Notes under the pieces: model-generated
The model's input: the letters and a program-made list of their open reading frames with translations, nothing else
What the model was told of the DNA's origin: nothing
Database searches by the model: none
Made by a program: the position numbers and the translations under genes
Shown: piece by piece, positions 22,011-34,525 of the stretch
Layout: each line of letters begins with the position of its first letter
Numbering within the stretch: the first letter of the stretch is position 1
NCBI GenBank assembly: GCA_964030475.1
Contig: CAXIPT010000005.1
Span: 6,377,838-6,441,837, forward strand
DNA from: Tethya wilhelma
Taxonomy: Eukaryota; Porifera; Demospongiae; Tethyida; Tethyidae
Length of the DNA: 64,000 bases
Direction of reading: 5' to 3'

Positions 22011-25000
22011 AGGTTTGCCTCGAAGCCTTCAAGGCTACTGTAGCGTTTGTTGTCTTCCTGGAAACAGCAATGTTTAGAAATCGTTTCGTAGATCTACTGC
22101 CTCGACTATTAGTGGCAAGTGTGACTGTCATGTGACTGTCACATGATAAGTATATACTAATTTGGTGGTGCAGGTTCTTGAACGAAGTATTGAAGCTCAA
22201 GAAGACGATTCCATTTTAAAGACGTTCATTGATCTCGGAGATCATTGTCCAAAGTTCCTCCGATCACAACTGGAGGTCATCCTAGAGTTGATGCTAAAAG
22301 TGGGTGGGGCTTTGGGTGTGGTCTTTCAAGTCATGTGACAAGTTGGTATAATCATAGGTAATGGGAAGTACGGAAGTTGAAAATTCGTGGCAGCAGCTAG
22401 CCATGGAGCTGGTGGTCACCATCGCCGAGAACGCACCCCCCATGATGAGAAAACACGACAAGTTTCTACCTCGCATAGGTAAGACTGAAACTGAAAGTGT
22501 CCAGTGAGGAAACATCGTGTTATAGAGTGCATGTTTGCTCGCTGTGTGTAGTGACACAAGGCCTTCAGTTCATGCTGCAAGTTGAAGATGATGAGGAATG
22601 GCTGACAGCTGACCAGGCAGATGAAGATGATGATAACTCAAAGTAAGATTCTCTCTCTTTCTCTTTTCTTGTGGACGTTCCTTTTCATTTACAAATGTTC
22701 TTGTCTCTTTAGTAATGCCATTGCTGGGGAGACAAGCCTGGATCGCCTTGCCAATGCTCTTGGAGGAAAGGCTGTTCTTCCTCACATCATTTCCAACATA
22801 CCACAGATGCTGCAGTCAGGTAAGAGAGAGAGAGAGAGAGAGAGAGAATTTCTTGAAATGGGGTTACCATTGCCAGTAATCTCTCTCTCCTTCACACACA
22901 CGCCACAGAGGACTGGCACTATCGCCACGCTGCTCTCATGGCGATCTCTGCCGTGGGAGAGGGTTGTGAGAAACAGATGAGGAACATCTTGGGGGAGGTG
23001 GTGAGTGCTGTCCTCCCTTACATCCAAGACCAACACCCTCGCGTACGCTACGCTGCTTGTAACGCTCTTGGACAGCTGGCCAATGACTTCTCCCCGACAC
23101 TGCAGAAGAAACATCACGAGAAGGTACACATTTCATTGATCAGACACAAATCAAGATCACGATAATAATTCCTGTAAAACCTGTTTGTCTAGATTGTCCC
23201 GGCTCTGCTCATTGTACTGGGAGACTTTGCTACTCCGAGGGTACAGACCCATGCTGGGGCAGCTCTTGTCAACTTTGCCGAACAGTGTCCGAAGTCCATC
23301 TTGTTTCAGTACCTTCCCTCCATAGTGACCAGTCTGGAGAAGGTCCTCCAAGTCAGGCTTGAGGAGGTGAGTATAATGATGTCATTATGATGTAATAAAT
23401 AATATGTAAAAATAAACAGGATAAAAATAAATAAAAAGATGTACTACTTTCTCATAGTACGCTAATGTGACATTAACAATCTGGAATGTATACTTTTTCT
23501 TTTGTTTTGAAACTTTCACAAGTTCTAACTCACCAGGCACACCATAATTCTATATAAACTTAATATTAATAAATAGTAAATATAATATAATTTATATAAA
23601 TAAACTTATAAATAAGTAAAATTTGCTTGCATGTGTTTTGCAGCTGATCAAGGAAGGTCGTAAGCTAGTCCTGGTACAGATTGTGACCACCATCGCCACG
23701 GTAGCAGATGTCGTGGAAGAACACTTTGTCCCCTTCTACGACCGCTTCATGCCCAGTCTCAAGTACATCATGGCCAACGCAACTGCTAAAGATTACCGTC
23801 TCCTCCGAGGGAAGACCATCGAATGCATCAGTCTCATCGGGCTGGCAGTCGGGCAGGAGAAGGTGAGGGAGTGGGTGGGTGGGCAGCTGTTGACTGTAGT
23901 GTGTGTGGGGGGGTCACAAGGAGTTGTTCTTGGATAATTTTTTTGCACATAAAAGAAAGATTCCTTTGTTATGTGATAAAAAAATGAATCTTTATTTATT
24001 CCTGCTGTGATTTCCCCCCCTTTTTCTCCTCCTCTAGTTCATGCAAGATGCTCAGGAGGTGATGGACATGTTGGTGAAGGTACAAAGCCAGCAAGGAGAG
24101 ATGGACACTGACGACCCACAGGTGAGGCAGGAAGAGCTGCTGTGTGTTATTGTTGATGTGATGTGTCTATAACTGTAGGTGTCGTATATGATCAGTGCCT
24201 GGGCTAGGATGTGCAAGATAATAGGGAGGGGGTTTGTCCAGTACCTCCCGGTTGTCATGGGACCGCTCATACAGGCAGCCAGTCTCAAACCAGAGATTGC
24301 ATTCGTTGACTGTAAGTTCCCACGGCAACTCTCATCTGATTGGTCCCCACCATGGCAACGTTGTCCCTGCCACCCAGGATGTGTTGTCTCCAGCTAGTAC
24401 TGTCTGTATGCATGTTGAGAATGGTAAATCCAATGCCTATAGACCCTCCTGTAAGGTGGCTGGCCTGTAAGCATTTCCCACCAAATTCCGGGAAAACCTT
24501 GCAAGCCTGTAAGGATGGGGTTGAGATAAAATACCGTATAGCAGGTAAATTTGGCGAATTGGCGAATTATTCTTCAAATCGCCAAACAGTTTAATACACA
24601 TGTGCACCCATATAAACTATGCAGCGTGTGGAATTGAATCGCCAATAATCCTAAAATGGGAATTCGCCAAATTTTAAGCCCGCCAAATTTACCCGCTATA
24701 CGGTAATATAGGCAAGGTTTAGTGTAAGGGTTTGCAATTTTCCTCCTATATAATAATATGTATGTGAAGGATTTAGCACTCCCCAAATACTATAGGGGAA
24801 AAAAACTAATAATGACATTATGTATGGAACCAAAATATTCCGTACGTTAAAATTTCGCGTGTTTAATTTTCGTACATGCACAGCACCCACATTAATATTA
24901 GTAATGGGTCGTCAAATTTTTGAGTGTTTAATTTTCGCACGCAGCGATGCGAACGAAAATTTCCCCCAATGTGAATATTAGTCAAATTACGGTATGTTCT

Positions 25001-25116
25001 TTTATTACACTGGTTTAGTATAAGTGGGTACACTATTAGTTGCTTCCATTTTAAAGTCATGCTGTATGCAGTACACAGTATGAGTTCAAAAATGGACTGT
25101 ATACTGTGTACCATAC

Positions 25117-25186
<70 letters not shown>

Positions 25187-27257
25187 GTGTGTCCCTTCCT
25201 TAGCTGATGAAGCAGCTCACAACTTCAGTGAAGATGAAGGCTGGGAGTTTGTCACATTAGCAGATCAGGTGACTATCACATGACTTCACTAAAAGTCACA
25301 CATCATAATTATTACATACTATTCTATCCTACCTTTCAGCAAAAGTTTGGTATCAAGACAGCTGGTCTGGACGATAAGGTGACCGCCATGCAGATGTTGG
25401 TTGTGTATGCCAAGGACCTCAAAGATGGCTTTGCAGATTACGCTGAGTCAGTGACCAAGATCATGGTGCCTCACTTGAAGTTCTTTTTCCACGAGATGGT
25501 CAGAGCAGCTGCTGCTGAGATACTGCCGTACCTACTGGAGTGTGTAAAGGTCAAAGGTCCGTTGTTTCTTGTTATTTAATTAGTGTGTGACTTTCATGTG
25601 ATTGTCATGTGACTAGGCCAACCAGCTGTGCAGGAGTTGTGGGGGTACATTGCTGATAAACTGTTAGATGCTATTGTCATGGAACCAGACTCCGAAATAG
25701 TGGCTATTATGATGGACTCACTGTGCAAGGTAGGAGTTATTTCTATTTCCTCTTTGATGTGGTTTTGAATCCTTTGATGTGGTTAGAAGAATTTATTTTG
25801 ATCTCTTCTCTTACAGTGTATAGAGTTTTTGGGTGCAAATTGTTTCACTGCTGATCAGTACACCAAGCTGTTGAATCTCCTCAAAGATGCTCTCGACATG
25901 TGCTTCTCACGTGCCAGCGAGCGGCAGGCCAAGCGTGACGACGAAGATTATGATGAACAAGTGGAGGAGGAACTAGAGGAAGAGGTGTGGCCTTAAATTC
26001 CTTGGAATCTAGTGTTTCACAACCATCTCTTTTCTTTGTTCAGGATGAGTTGGACGAGCAGTACCTGCGGAAGGTCTCTGATGTGATGCACTCTCTCTTT
26101 GGCACACACGGACACACCTTACTCCCCTTCTTTGAACAACTCCTCCCAACATTCTCGGGCATGGTGGTCAGTGAGATCCTACTGAGCATGCTCAGTAATA
26201 ACTAACTATCACTAAGTTAATTAATGTATACATATATTCATGCAGGCAGAAGGCCGGCCATCCTCCCACAAGCAGTGGGCCTTCTGTGTGTTTGATGATC
26301 TGTTGGAGTATGCCAGCACTAGTGCCATCAACTATCAGGAGTATTTCTTGGGGCCCATGATCAGCTGCATCAATGACAAGTCAGCAACCGTCAGACAGGT
26401 AAGTGCATGCTACATCAAGTTTTAGAAACTTGTCAAACCAGTTTAACTAGTAAGACTTTTCGTGTGTTTATGTGTGTGTGCAATCAACCGTCTAGGCAGC
26501 TGCCTATGGCATCGGAGTGATGGCACAACACTGTGCCAAGGACTTCAACCAAGTGTGTCTAGGTGTGTGCAGCAGCTGGTTGGCAATAAATAGAGTGTAG
26601 TGTTCAAACATGCATAAACATGAACCCCTCACATGCCAGATGCCCTGTCCATGCTGACCCTCTCCATCCAATCACCCAATGCAAAGGAAGACTTGCAGGC
26701 TGTCAATGCTACGGAGAACGCAATTTCGGCTGTCACCAAGATTTGCAAATATGTCGATTCTGTTCCATTGGATACCATTTTACCATTGTGGTTGTCATGG
26801 TTACCAGTTCTAGAAGACAAAGAGGAGGCACCTCACGTCTACTCTTATCTCTGTGATCTCATAGAAAGGTACCACAGTGGGGGATTTGTTGGAATAATGT
26901 AAAGTCTTACCGTTTTGTCTCTCTCCCTCTCTCTCTCTCTCTCTCCCTCTCTCCAGTAATAATCAGATCATCCTAGGTGCTAACAATGCCAATGTCCCTC
27001 GTATCTTGTCCATCATAGCCGAGGTGTGTGTGGCAGACGCCTTAGAAGACAACGAACAAGTCTACCTGAGACTGTTGGCCATTGCTAGACACATACAGGT
27101 AAGAAGATCAAGCAGCTGTCCTCTCTGTCGTTAACTGTCTTACGTTCATTTATCCTTCCTCCTTCTTGTCTCGCAGGCGACCGCTGAAGTGTGGGCAGCC
27201 TGTTTACAGCATTTATCAGAAAAACAGAGAATTGCTCTAGTCACTGCCTTATCATGA
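20621..27257 (+). CDS. IPO5: Importin-5 (karyopherin beta-3) orthologue
   Basis: More than 20 exons encode an importin-beta family HEAT-repeat protein, collinear with human IPO5 as I recall it. It starts [23 protein letters not shown]. Later diagnostic segments are [134 protein letters not shown] and [17 protein letters not shown]. The last exon (27177-27257) ends in [14 protein letters not shown] and TGA. Importin-5 carries ribosomal proteins, histones and other cargo through nuclear pores under RanGTP control. The intron after 22114 uses a GC donor (GTG|GCAAGT) with an ordinary AG acceptor. The model looks intact. Confidence 0.95.
21959..22010. repeat. (CT)n microsatellite used as polypyrimidine tract
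   Basis: A pure CT run leads into CTCTACAG, the acceptor of the importin exon starting at 22013 ([17 protein letters not shown]). Confidence 0.85.
24531..24705. mobile_element. MITE-like element, TATAGCAGGTAAAT family, copy 2
   Basis: The ends ATACCGTATAGCAGGTAAAT and ATTTACCCGCTATACGGTA are near-perfect inverted repeats. The sequence reads as the reverse complement of 10176-10355. It lies in a long importin intron with no coding signal. Confidence 0.82.
25120..25182. repeat. (CT)n microsatellite in importin intron
   Basis: A pure CT run lies just upstream of the exon encoding [21 protein letters not shown], whose acceptor AG is near 25202. Confidence 0.85.
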
Positions 27258-27794
27258 TGAATCTTAGATGAGATGATATGGACTAGTAAAATGGTTAATT
27301 ATCATTTCTTGCACATGCAGATGTACACCATGTTTTTGAATGTTATTGTACAATAATTTAATTTAATTATTATGTCTCTGTAAAGTTTTACAAAAAGGAG
27401 TACAGTATTAAACTTGTTGCATATTATTTCATTGATTTTGTGGCATTTTCAACTTGTAAAAGGTACAAAGCCAAAACTCGATCTGAATTCAAAACTTTCA
27501 GTGGATAACAATAGCTAGCCCAAATCATGCAGATCGATGCATACAGTGTTGTGACTAATCAATTGTATGATCTTTCTCCATTTTGACAAAGCCATCTTGC
27601 GATCAGACAGACAAGATGACTGGTTCCCACAAATCATGAATGGATGGCAATGCTCAGAGACAAAACAACTTACAATCACATGCAACATTTCTTTGTAATT
27701 GTCCAGCCCACTAGTGTGTAGCTATACATACCATATGCCATGGTACAGTTGACTCAGTCTGACTGAAAGTTTCTCTACCAGCTAGTAGCTCAGT
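27258..27794. other. Intergenic region between importin-5 and CCP gene A
   Basis: About 540 bp of AT-rich sequence. ATTAAA at 27407-27412 is a plausible variant poly(A) signal for importin-5. I see no other feature. Confidence 0.4.
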
Positions 27795-29551
27795 ATGGGA
27801 AGGTCTCTCCTTCTTTGTGTGCTGCTAGTGGGTAGCTGCCTGCTGGTGAGGTCCAGTCAGGGGTCAGAAGTGGTGTGTGGGCCCCCCACAGTGCCTCTGT
27901 ATGGTGGCATTAAAGGTTCTGTGAAGGAGAGCTATAGAATCGGAGGCTATGTGGAGTATGTGTGTAACTATGGATACAAGTTGGTGGAAAATGATGTCAC
28001 TGTGTGTACCGGGAGTCAGGAAGGGGGTCGGTGGAATAGCCTCCCTCCTCTCTGCGTCCGTAAGTCACTGAAGCATGACAAACTAATGAATATTTATAGT
28101 TTTACCGTCCATCAATTATCGCAGCTATTGACTGTGGCAATCCCGAGTATCCAATTAATGGTCATGTGACTGCACCCAGTGGTACTCGGCTCGGAGCGAG
28201 AGTTTGGTACTCCTGCAGTGATGGCTATGATTTGGTGGGATCAGAGGTCAGGACGTGTGGGCAGGATGAACAATGGACACCTCTAGTTCCTAAATGCAAG
28301 AGTAAGTCTTGACCATGAGCCATTAAACCTGTATAAATGAACAGATACTCAGTCCATAAACCTAATTTGAGAGCATAATTGAACATAATTATAAAAATGT
28401 ATTGATGTTGCACTTAAGTCTATTGATCATGAGCCAATAGACAGGTATAAGTGGACACCTGGTCCAAAAACATAGATTCAACACGGGCTAATAATCATAT
28501 ATAAACAGACAACTGGTCTATAAATTTGGATAGCATTTTAAATCTAGAATGACCATGGGCCAATAAATATACATAATTATATGGGCCAGTAAACATATAT
28601 AAACAGACACCTGGTCCATAAACATGTATAATAGGCCAAAAATTGATTTGTAATTCTATGATAAAGGTCGCCTGTGTATAAGTGTACAGGTATAAGTGGA
28701 CACCTGGTCCAAAAACATAAGATTCAACACGGTCTAATAATCATATATAAACAGACAACTGGTCTATAAATTTGGATAGCATTTTAAATCTAGAATGACC
28801 ATGGGCCAATAAATATACATAATTATATGGGCCGGTAGACATATATAAACAGACACCTGGTCCATAAACATGTATAATAGGTCAAAAATTGATTTGTAAT
28901 TCTATGATAAAGGTCGCCAGTGTCCAGTGATCAGGAGTCCTCCTTATGGGAGGATAACAACCAGTGGAAGGACACTAGGATCTGTCGCATCCTACACGTG
29001 TGACGTAGGCTTTGTTTTAGTGGGTGTGGTCTCACGTATCTGTCAAACCAGTGGGGTATGGTCTGGAAGTACGCCTACATGCAACAGTGAGTCATATCAA
29101 TAAGGTTATACTAGTCCAGCAACTGCATCGTTACTTGAACTATTAAACAAACAAAATTAATATGTTTTCTTAGTTGTGGATTGTGGGACTCTACCCCACC
29201 CACTAAATGGACAAGTGAAGTTTCCTGATGGCACTACACTAAACAGACAGGCGTGGTTCTCATGTAACCATGGTTACGAACTAGTAGGTTCAGAGTCCAG
29301 CAGCTGTGTGTCTACAGGAGATTGGGTACCAGCTGCACCGATCTGTAAATGTAGGTACAATAATTAACCCTTGGTGTGCATGCGCACCTAGGGTTACGGT
29401 AGTCGTTTTGTCTGTGTGTTTTTGTTGTTTTGTCTGTGTGTGTGTGCACAGTGCACAGCGCCCAGTGCACAGCATACAGCACAGCGCACAGCGCACAGCA
29501 TACAGTGCACAGCATACAGCGCACAGCACACATGTAGTGCACAGCATACAG

Positions 29552-29633
<82 letters not shown>

Positions 29634-30149
29634 CTTCACGCAGATGTGCCTCAAATTACACAGTGCCCTTCCTTGTCACCTCCTTATAAGGGTAGTGTAC
29701 AAGTATCGGGAAATTCTCCTGGACATACTGCCACTTACAGCTGTATCCATGGTTACCAAATAGTCGGCAATTCAAAAATTGTTTGCTTGGAGAGTGGACT
29801 GTGGTCTTCACATCCGCCATTTTGTTCATGTATGTCACTACAACTATAATGTACCCTGTAAAATACGATGTTGAGGACTGTTCCTTTCAATGCACATGTG
29901 TTCTGGAGCAGCTGTCAATTGTGGTCGGCTCTACAGTCCTCCCAACGGACATGTTGAAGTGAGAAGTACCAAACTAGGAGCACTTGCCAACTACTACTGC
30001 GAGGAAGGCTTTCATCTTGTGGGAGGAAAGAGTGTCCGTCAGTGTCTGAGCAACGGGAAATGGTCGGGCCCTCAACCCTATTGCCAGGGTAAGTCACATG
30101 AGAGCAATTCTTGACTGGTATAAATATTTTATCTCAACTGAGCAAAGTT

Positions 30150-30188
<39 letters not shown>

Positions 30189-33100
30189 GCCATTGATTGT
30201 GGTCCACCTCCTGCCATTCCACATGGACAGGTGACTCTAGTGAACGAGAACACTAAACTGAGTGCAGCTGCCTCCTATGAATGTGAACCGGGCTACTCTT
30301 TGCATGGATCAGGAGAAATCATTTGCTTGTCCAGTGGAAAGTGGTCTGGACCACCACCAACATGCTCCAGTAATGTTACACTAGTGCTGTTCTCAAGTAT
30401 AACTACCATTGTAATGATATTTCTGCAAAAAGAATATTATTTGAAATTGTTATGTGGCACCAGATAGATTGATACCCATTCTATTCTGTACAGTTGTAGA
30501 TTGTGGGATACTTGAGCCTCCATTGAATGGCCATGTGGAGCTGACTGGCTTCAGTCTCGGTGATACAGCCTACTACAGCTGCCATACTGGGTTCACACTA
30601 GATGGCCTAGAGAAAAGATCCTGTCAGGAAGATGGAGAATGGTCAGGCACATCTCCTTCCTGTCAACGTAAGGAAATTTATACCACCATCGATATTTTCT
30701 GTCAGTTTCATGTTTGCTACACCTCCTGGTTGTTCTTTACCTTCAGCCATTCATTGCGATCATCTTCACTCGCCTCCAAACGGTCTCGTACACGTGGTCT
30801 CCAAAACAGCTGGCTCTCAAGCAACCTACGAGTGTTTCAGGGGCTATATCCTTGTGGGCTTCAAGTACCGAACATGTCATCCTGGTGGATATTGGAGCGG
30901 AGAGGAACCAGTGTGTAAAGGTACGTGGGTACACCATTCCTGAGAGCGAAAAGTCACTATGAGTAGCCTCGTATCTAGGCATATGAGAACTAGCTAGGAA
31001 GCAATAAAAACAAGCTCCTGTTTGAATTCCTAAGCAATCAAATGATTGGAGTATGTTCATAATATACTATGAATTGCTCTGACTGACTCACAGGGATCAG
31101 GTGTGAGCCTCTTACAAGTCCTGCCAATGGAGCTGTGAGCACCACAGGTGGGCACTTTGGATCAAAGGCTCGCTACAGGTGCCAATCGGGACACACCCTT
31201 CACGGAGATGACATAAGAGTCTGTCAGGAAGACAGCTACTGGTCAGGACAGACTCCATCTTGTGTCTGTGAGAGAAACATGAACAGCTGTCTAGAATGAC
31301 GAGTCTAAACTTTTTTTATATATCTTACACAGTTAATGGATGCAGTCTCTACCTGGAGAATCCCTTATATGGGCATGTTACAATCTCTGGAACAAATCTT
31401 GGTTCGACTGCAACGTACGTGTGTGACCGTGGCTATGTCATATATCATGGTCACCATAGGCAACGAGTGTGCAGGAGCAATGGGGAGTGGTCTGGTCACA
31501 CTCCGCTGTGTGTGCTTCGTTAGTGACTGTGACATTCATTGAGAAAATTTTGACTAATTGTTAGTGTTTACCATCATATCTATAGCACCACCTCCCATTG
31601 TTGAATGCTCATATCTCATTAACCCGCACAATGGGAGGGTTTACCTCACTGGAAGGGAAGCTGGATCGGCAGCAACTTACAGCTGTAACCATGGATACAA
31701 TCTCATTGGTACCGCAAAGCTGATATGTGAAGCAACTGGCTATTGGTCAGGAATACCACCCACATGCCAGCGTATGTCTGTGCTCACTGAACAACCATTA
31801 GTGAAACTGAAAATGATGGAATCTTTCTTATTATTCCACCTGCAGGAATTGTTGTGTGTCCGCCATTAAGAGACCCTCTCTATGGATACGTAGAGACAAA
31901 TGGCACGAGTGTCGGGTCAACTGCCCACTACAGCTGCTCAAAAGGTACAATCCTTCTTGGAGAAGCAACAAGAACTTGCACCAAGGAAGGGTGGTGGTCA
32001 GGCATTGAACCAAGATGTCACTGTAAGCAAACTTTATTTTGTGCACAACACGCAGAGTGATTATTGTTTATGTTGCTTTTGATGATCCAGTTCCTGGCTG
32101 TCCTAATCTTGAAGCTCCTAGAAACGGGTATATTTCCATGACTACCAAGTCTGTGGGAGCGTATGCTACGTACAGCTGCAAGAGAGGTTTTGTTTTGAAA
32201 GGGAAAGAGAGAAGAGTGTGCCAGAGTGATGCCACATGGTCAGACGCTGCTCCAACTTGTGAAAGTAAGTTGCTAAAAACACTGTCAAAGTCATTGCTCT
32301 ACTGAGGTGTGGGTTTCTTTCTGATGCAGCTGTCCAGTGTGAAGATCTCTCTGAACACAGAAATGGTAGAATCATACTCACTGGTACTGCAATTGGATCA
32401 AAAGCAACGTATATCTGCTTCCCAAAGTTCACTTTACTTGGTGTCTCAACAAGAGTATGCCAACCGAATGGCCAGTGGTCAGGAAAACCACCATTTTGTG
32501 AATGTAAGCAAAAACTTCACTCCTTCACTAGCTATGCCAAATATACTTTTCACTCCTGCATGGATTCTCATACAGTTATTGATTGTGGCACCCTCAACAA
32601 TCCTAAAAATGGCAAGGTTGTGCTCTCTGGAACAATCTGTGGCTCAACAGCTTCTTACTCATGCAATGAGGGGTACAGACTGGTTGGAGATGCTGCAAGA
32701 TCATGTCTCACAGATGCATCTTGGTCAGGAAGGGCACCAGTTTGTTTAGGTAAGAATTTTAGATGCTTGACAATCATGTGTGTGTATGTGTGTGTACCTA
32801 ATATTCTTGCAAATGCTTTAATTACACAGCTGTTGACTGTGGGGTGCTTAGCAATCCAGCTAATGGACGTGTGGTTGTTACGGGAACCATTCCTTCCTCC
32901 ACTGCAACTTACAGCTGCAATGAAGGGTTCACTCTGTTTGGTACAAGGACTAGAGTGTGCCAAACCAATGGAGAGTGGACACAGAAGCAGCCTGTTTGCA
33001 AACGTAAGGACTAAACAAATCCACATTGACAGCTGTGCAATTACATGTGTTCTTGACAACACAGGTGTTGAGTGTAAAGATCTAGCCAACCCTGGCAACG

Positions 33101-33963
33101 GAGCTGTGGACCAACAGGGCAATACACCAGGCTCCATCGCCACCTACAAATGTGATGATGGTTTCATTTTAGCTGGAGAACAAACAAGGAGCTGTCAGAC
33201 TAATGGCAGGTGGTCAGGAGCAGTTCCATCGTGTGGACCAGTCACTTGTAAGAGTCTTACTGCACCAGAGAATGGAGCTGTGGACCAGAATGGTGATACC
33301 CCAGGTTACATTGCCACTTACACCTGTGATGGTGGCTATGAACTAGTTGGATTGAGCACCAGGACCTGCCAGACAAGTGGACAGTGGTCTGGAGTAGCTC
33401 CACGTTGCAACTTGATAATTGTGTGTGAGTATCTTGTTAATCCTTTCAATGGAAATGTTGCTCAAACAGGAAGCAGACCAGGTGCAACAGCTACCTACAC
33501 ATGTAACCAGGGATTCAGGATAATTGGAGAAGATAGAAGGACCTGCCAGAACAATGGACAATGGTCTGGAAAGGCTCCAACATGCAGATTGATCACTTGT
33601 GACAAGCTTTCTGATCCGTCTAATGGAGAGGTTGATCAAAATGGCAACAGACCAGGAGCAATAGCTACCTACAGCTGCGATCGTGGCTACCAGCTAGTTG
33701 GAGGAGCTAAAAGGACCTGCCAGAACAATGGATTGTGGTCTGGGAAAGCCCCTACCTGCATAAGAAGATCATGTGATCTTCCTGAAGCACCTCGAAATGG
33801 TTTCGTCCAATACCAGTGCACAACTGCCGGCTGCTCTGCTGAATATTCATGTCGTAAGGGCTTTGTACTCAAAGGGAGTAGACACATACAGTGTAAAAAT
33901 GATGGCAGCTGGTCAAGAAGGCCCCCAGTATGCAAGAAACACTATAGTGATTACAACAACTGA
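27795..33963 (+). CDS. Secreted CCP-only protein, about 22 sushi domains (gene A)
   Basis: Exon 1 (27795-28059) encodes a signal peptide (MGRSLLLCVLLVGSCLLVRS) and CCP1. Single-CCP exons follow near 28122, 28913, 29175, 29643, 29911, 30190, 30494, 30747, 31094, 31334, 31587, 31847, 32092, 32330, 32576 and 32829. A terminal exon 33064-33963 holds five CCPs and ends HYSDYNN and stop. Exons are phase 1/1. There is no transmembrane segment or GPI-like tail, so secretion is expected. Unlike its neighbours it has no tyrosinase-like domain. The CCPs have the normal Cys-Cys-Cys-Cys and WSG pattern. Complement regulators and adhesion proteins share this layout, but no specific orthologue is recognised. 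Confidence 0.87.
28441..28918. repeat. Tandem duplication of about 245 bp in gene A intron
   Basis: The segment 28441-28672 is repeated at 28686-28918 with few changes. Both contain ACCTGGTCCATAAACATG and related short motifs. The second copy ends inside the first bases of the CCP exon near 28913 (AGGTCGCC is shared), so the acceptor site is part of the duplication. Confidence 0.85.
29555..29630. repeat. (CA)n microsatellite preceded by ACAGCGCACAGC repeats
   Basis: A CA run is preceded at about 29446-29550 by imperfect GCACAGC and CATACAGC repeats. All lie in the gene A intron before the CCP exon at 29643. Confidence 0.85.
33064..33963 (+). other. Five-CCP terminal exon of gene A
   Basis: One exon encodes five CCPs, of which four share a VDQxGxxPGxIATY core and ...TCQNNGxWSGKAPTC end. 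The fourth (TCDKLSDPSNGEVDQNG) is almost identical to two CCPs of gene C at 40200-40550. The fifth is divergent, with an extra Cys pair (QCTTAGC). Confidence 0.85.
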
Positions 33964-34059
33964 AATAGCTTGAATTGACACTCAGCTAGCTATATAGTGT
34001 GTTGACTGAATGATGTAATTACATTATCATTTTGAGGTGTGGTAGTTAATTGCTTTTAA

Positions 34060-34065
34060 AATAAA
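34060..34065 (+). promoter_or_regulatory. Poly(A) signal AATAAA of gene A
   Basis: A canonical AATAAA lies 97 bp after the stop codon of gene A. Confidence 0.65.
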
Positions 34066-34384
34066 TTGAAGCCATAACTTTATATACAAAGACACACATT
34101 GTTATGACCACTCACAATTAACATCAATTCACACCAATTGAGATTATTGGACTCTTTCCTCAAGATGTCCTACAATATATACCCATGGCATGACTGAGTC
34201 TACCTATAAGCCTTATGGTATATAATACTGATAGATGTTTAGTAACAAGTTGAAGTCTGTCATGGTGCACACATAACACTATGGAATTGGAATATAGATA
34301 TTGGATCAACATGTTTAGGTGGTCCATTGCCATTTGTGGACACACGAACTCTTATTGGCTATCTTCAACATCCCTTGCCAAAGC

Positions 34385-34392
34385 TATAAATA
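34385..34392 (+). promoter_or_regulatory. TATA box (TATAAATA) of gene B
   Basis: TATAAATA lies about 140 bp upstream of the gene B start codon at 34526. A similar TATATAAAT precedes the paralogous gene C at nearly the same distance, which supports both. Confidence 0.5.
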
Positions 34393-34525
34393 CATACATA
34401 CAACCAGCAGACATTAGAGCATTGACTAGTTTGTGTGTTCGATATCCCATGTAGTAAGCTAGCTATATTCAAACAGCCTGGACAGTGAATTCAGTTGACG
34501 TCAAACTGACTTTGGTTGGAACAAG

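Noticed and set aside
24826..24995. Another inverted-repeat element with TTTCGCGTGTTTAATTTTCG motifs
   Set aside because: The ends match poorly by eye, so I do not annotate it. A TIR finder would decide.
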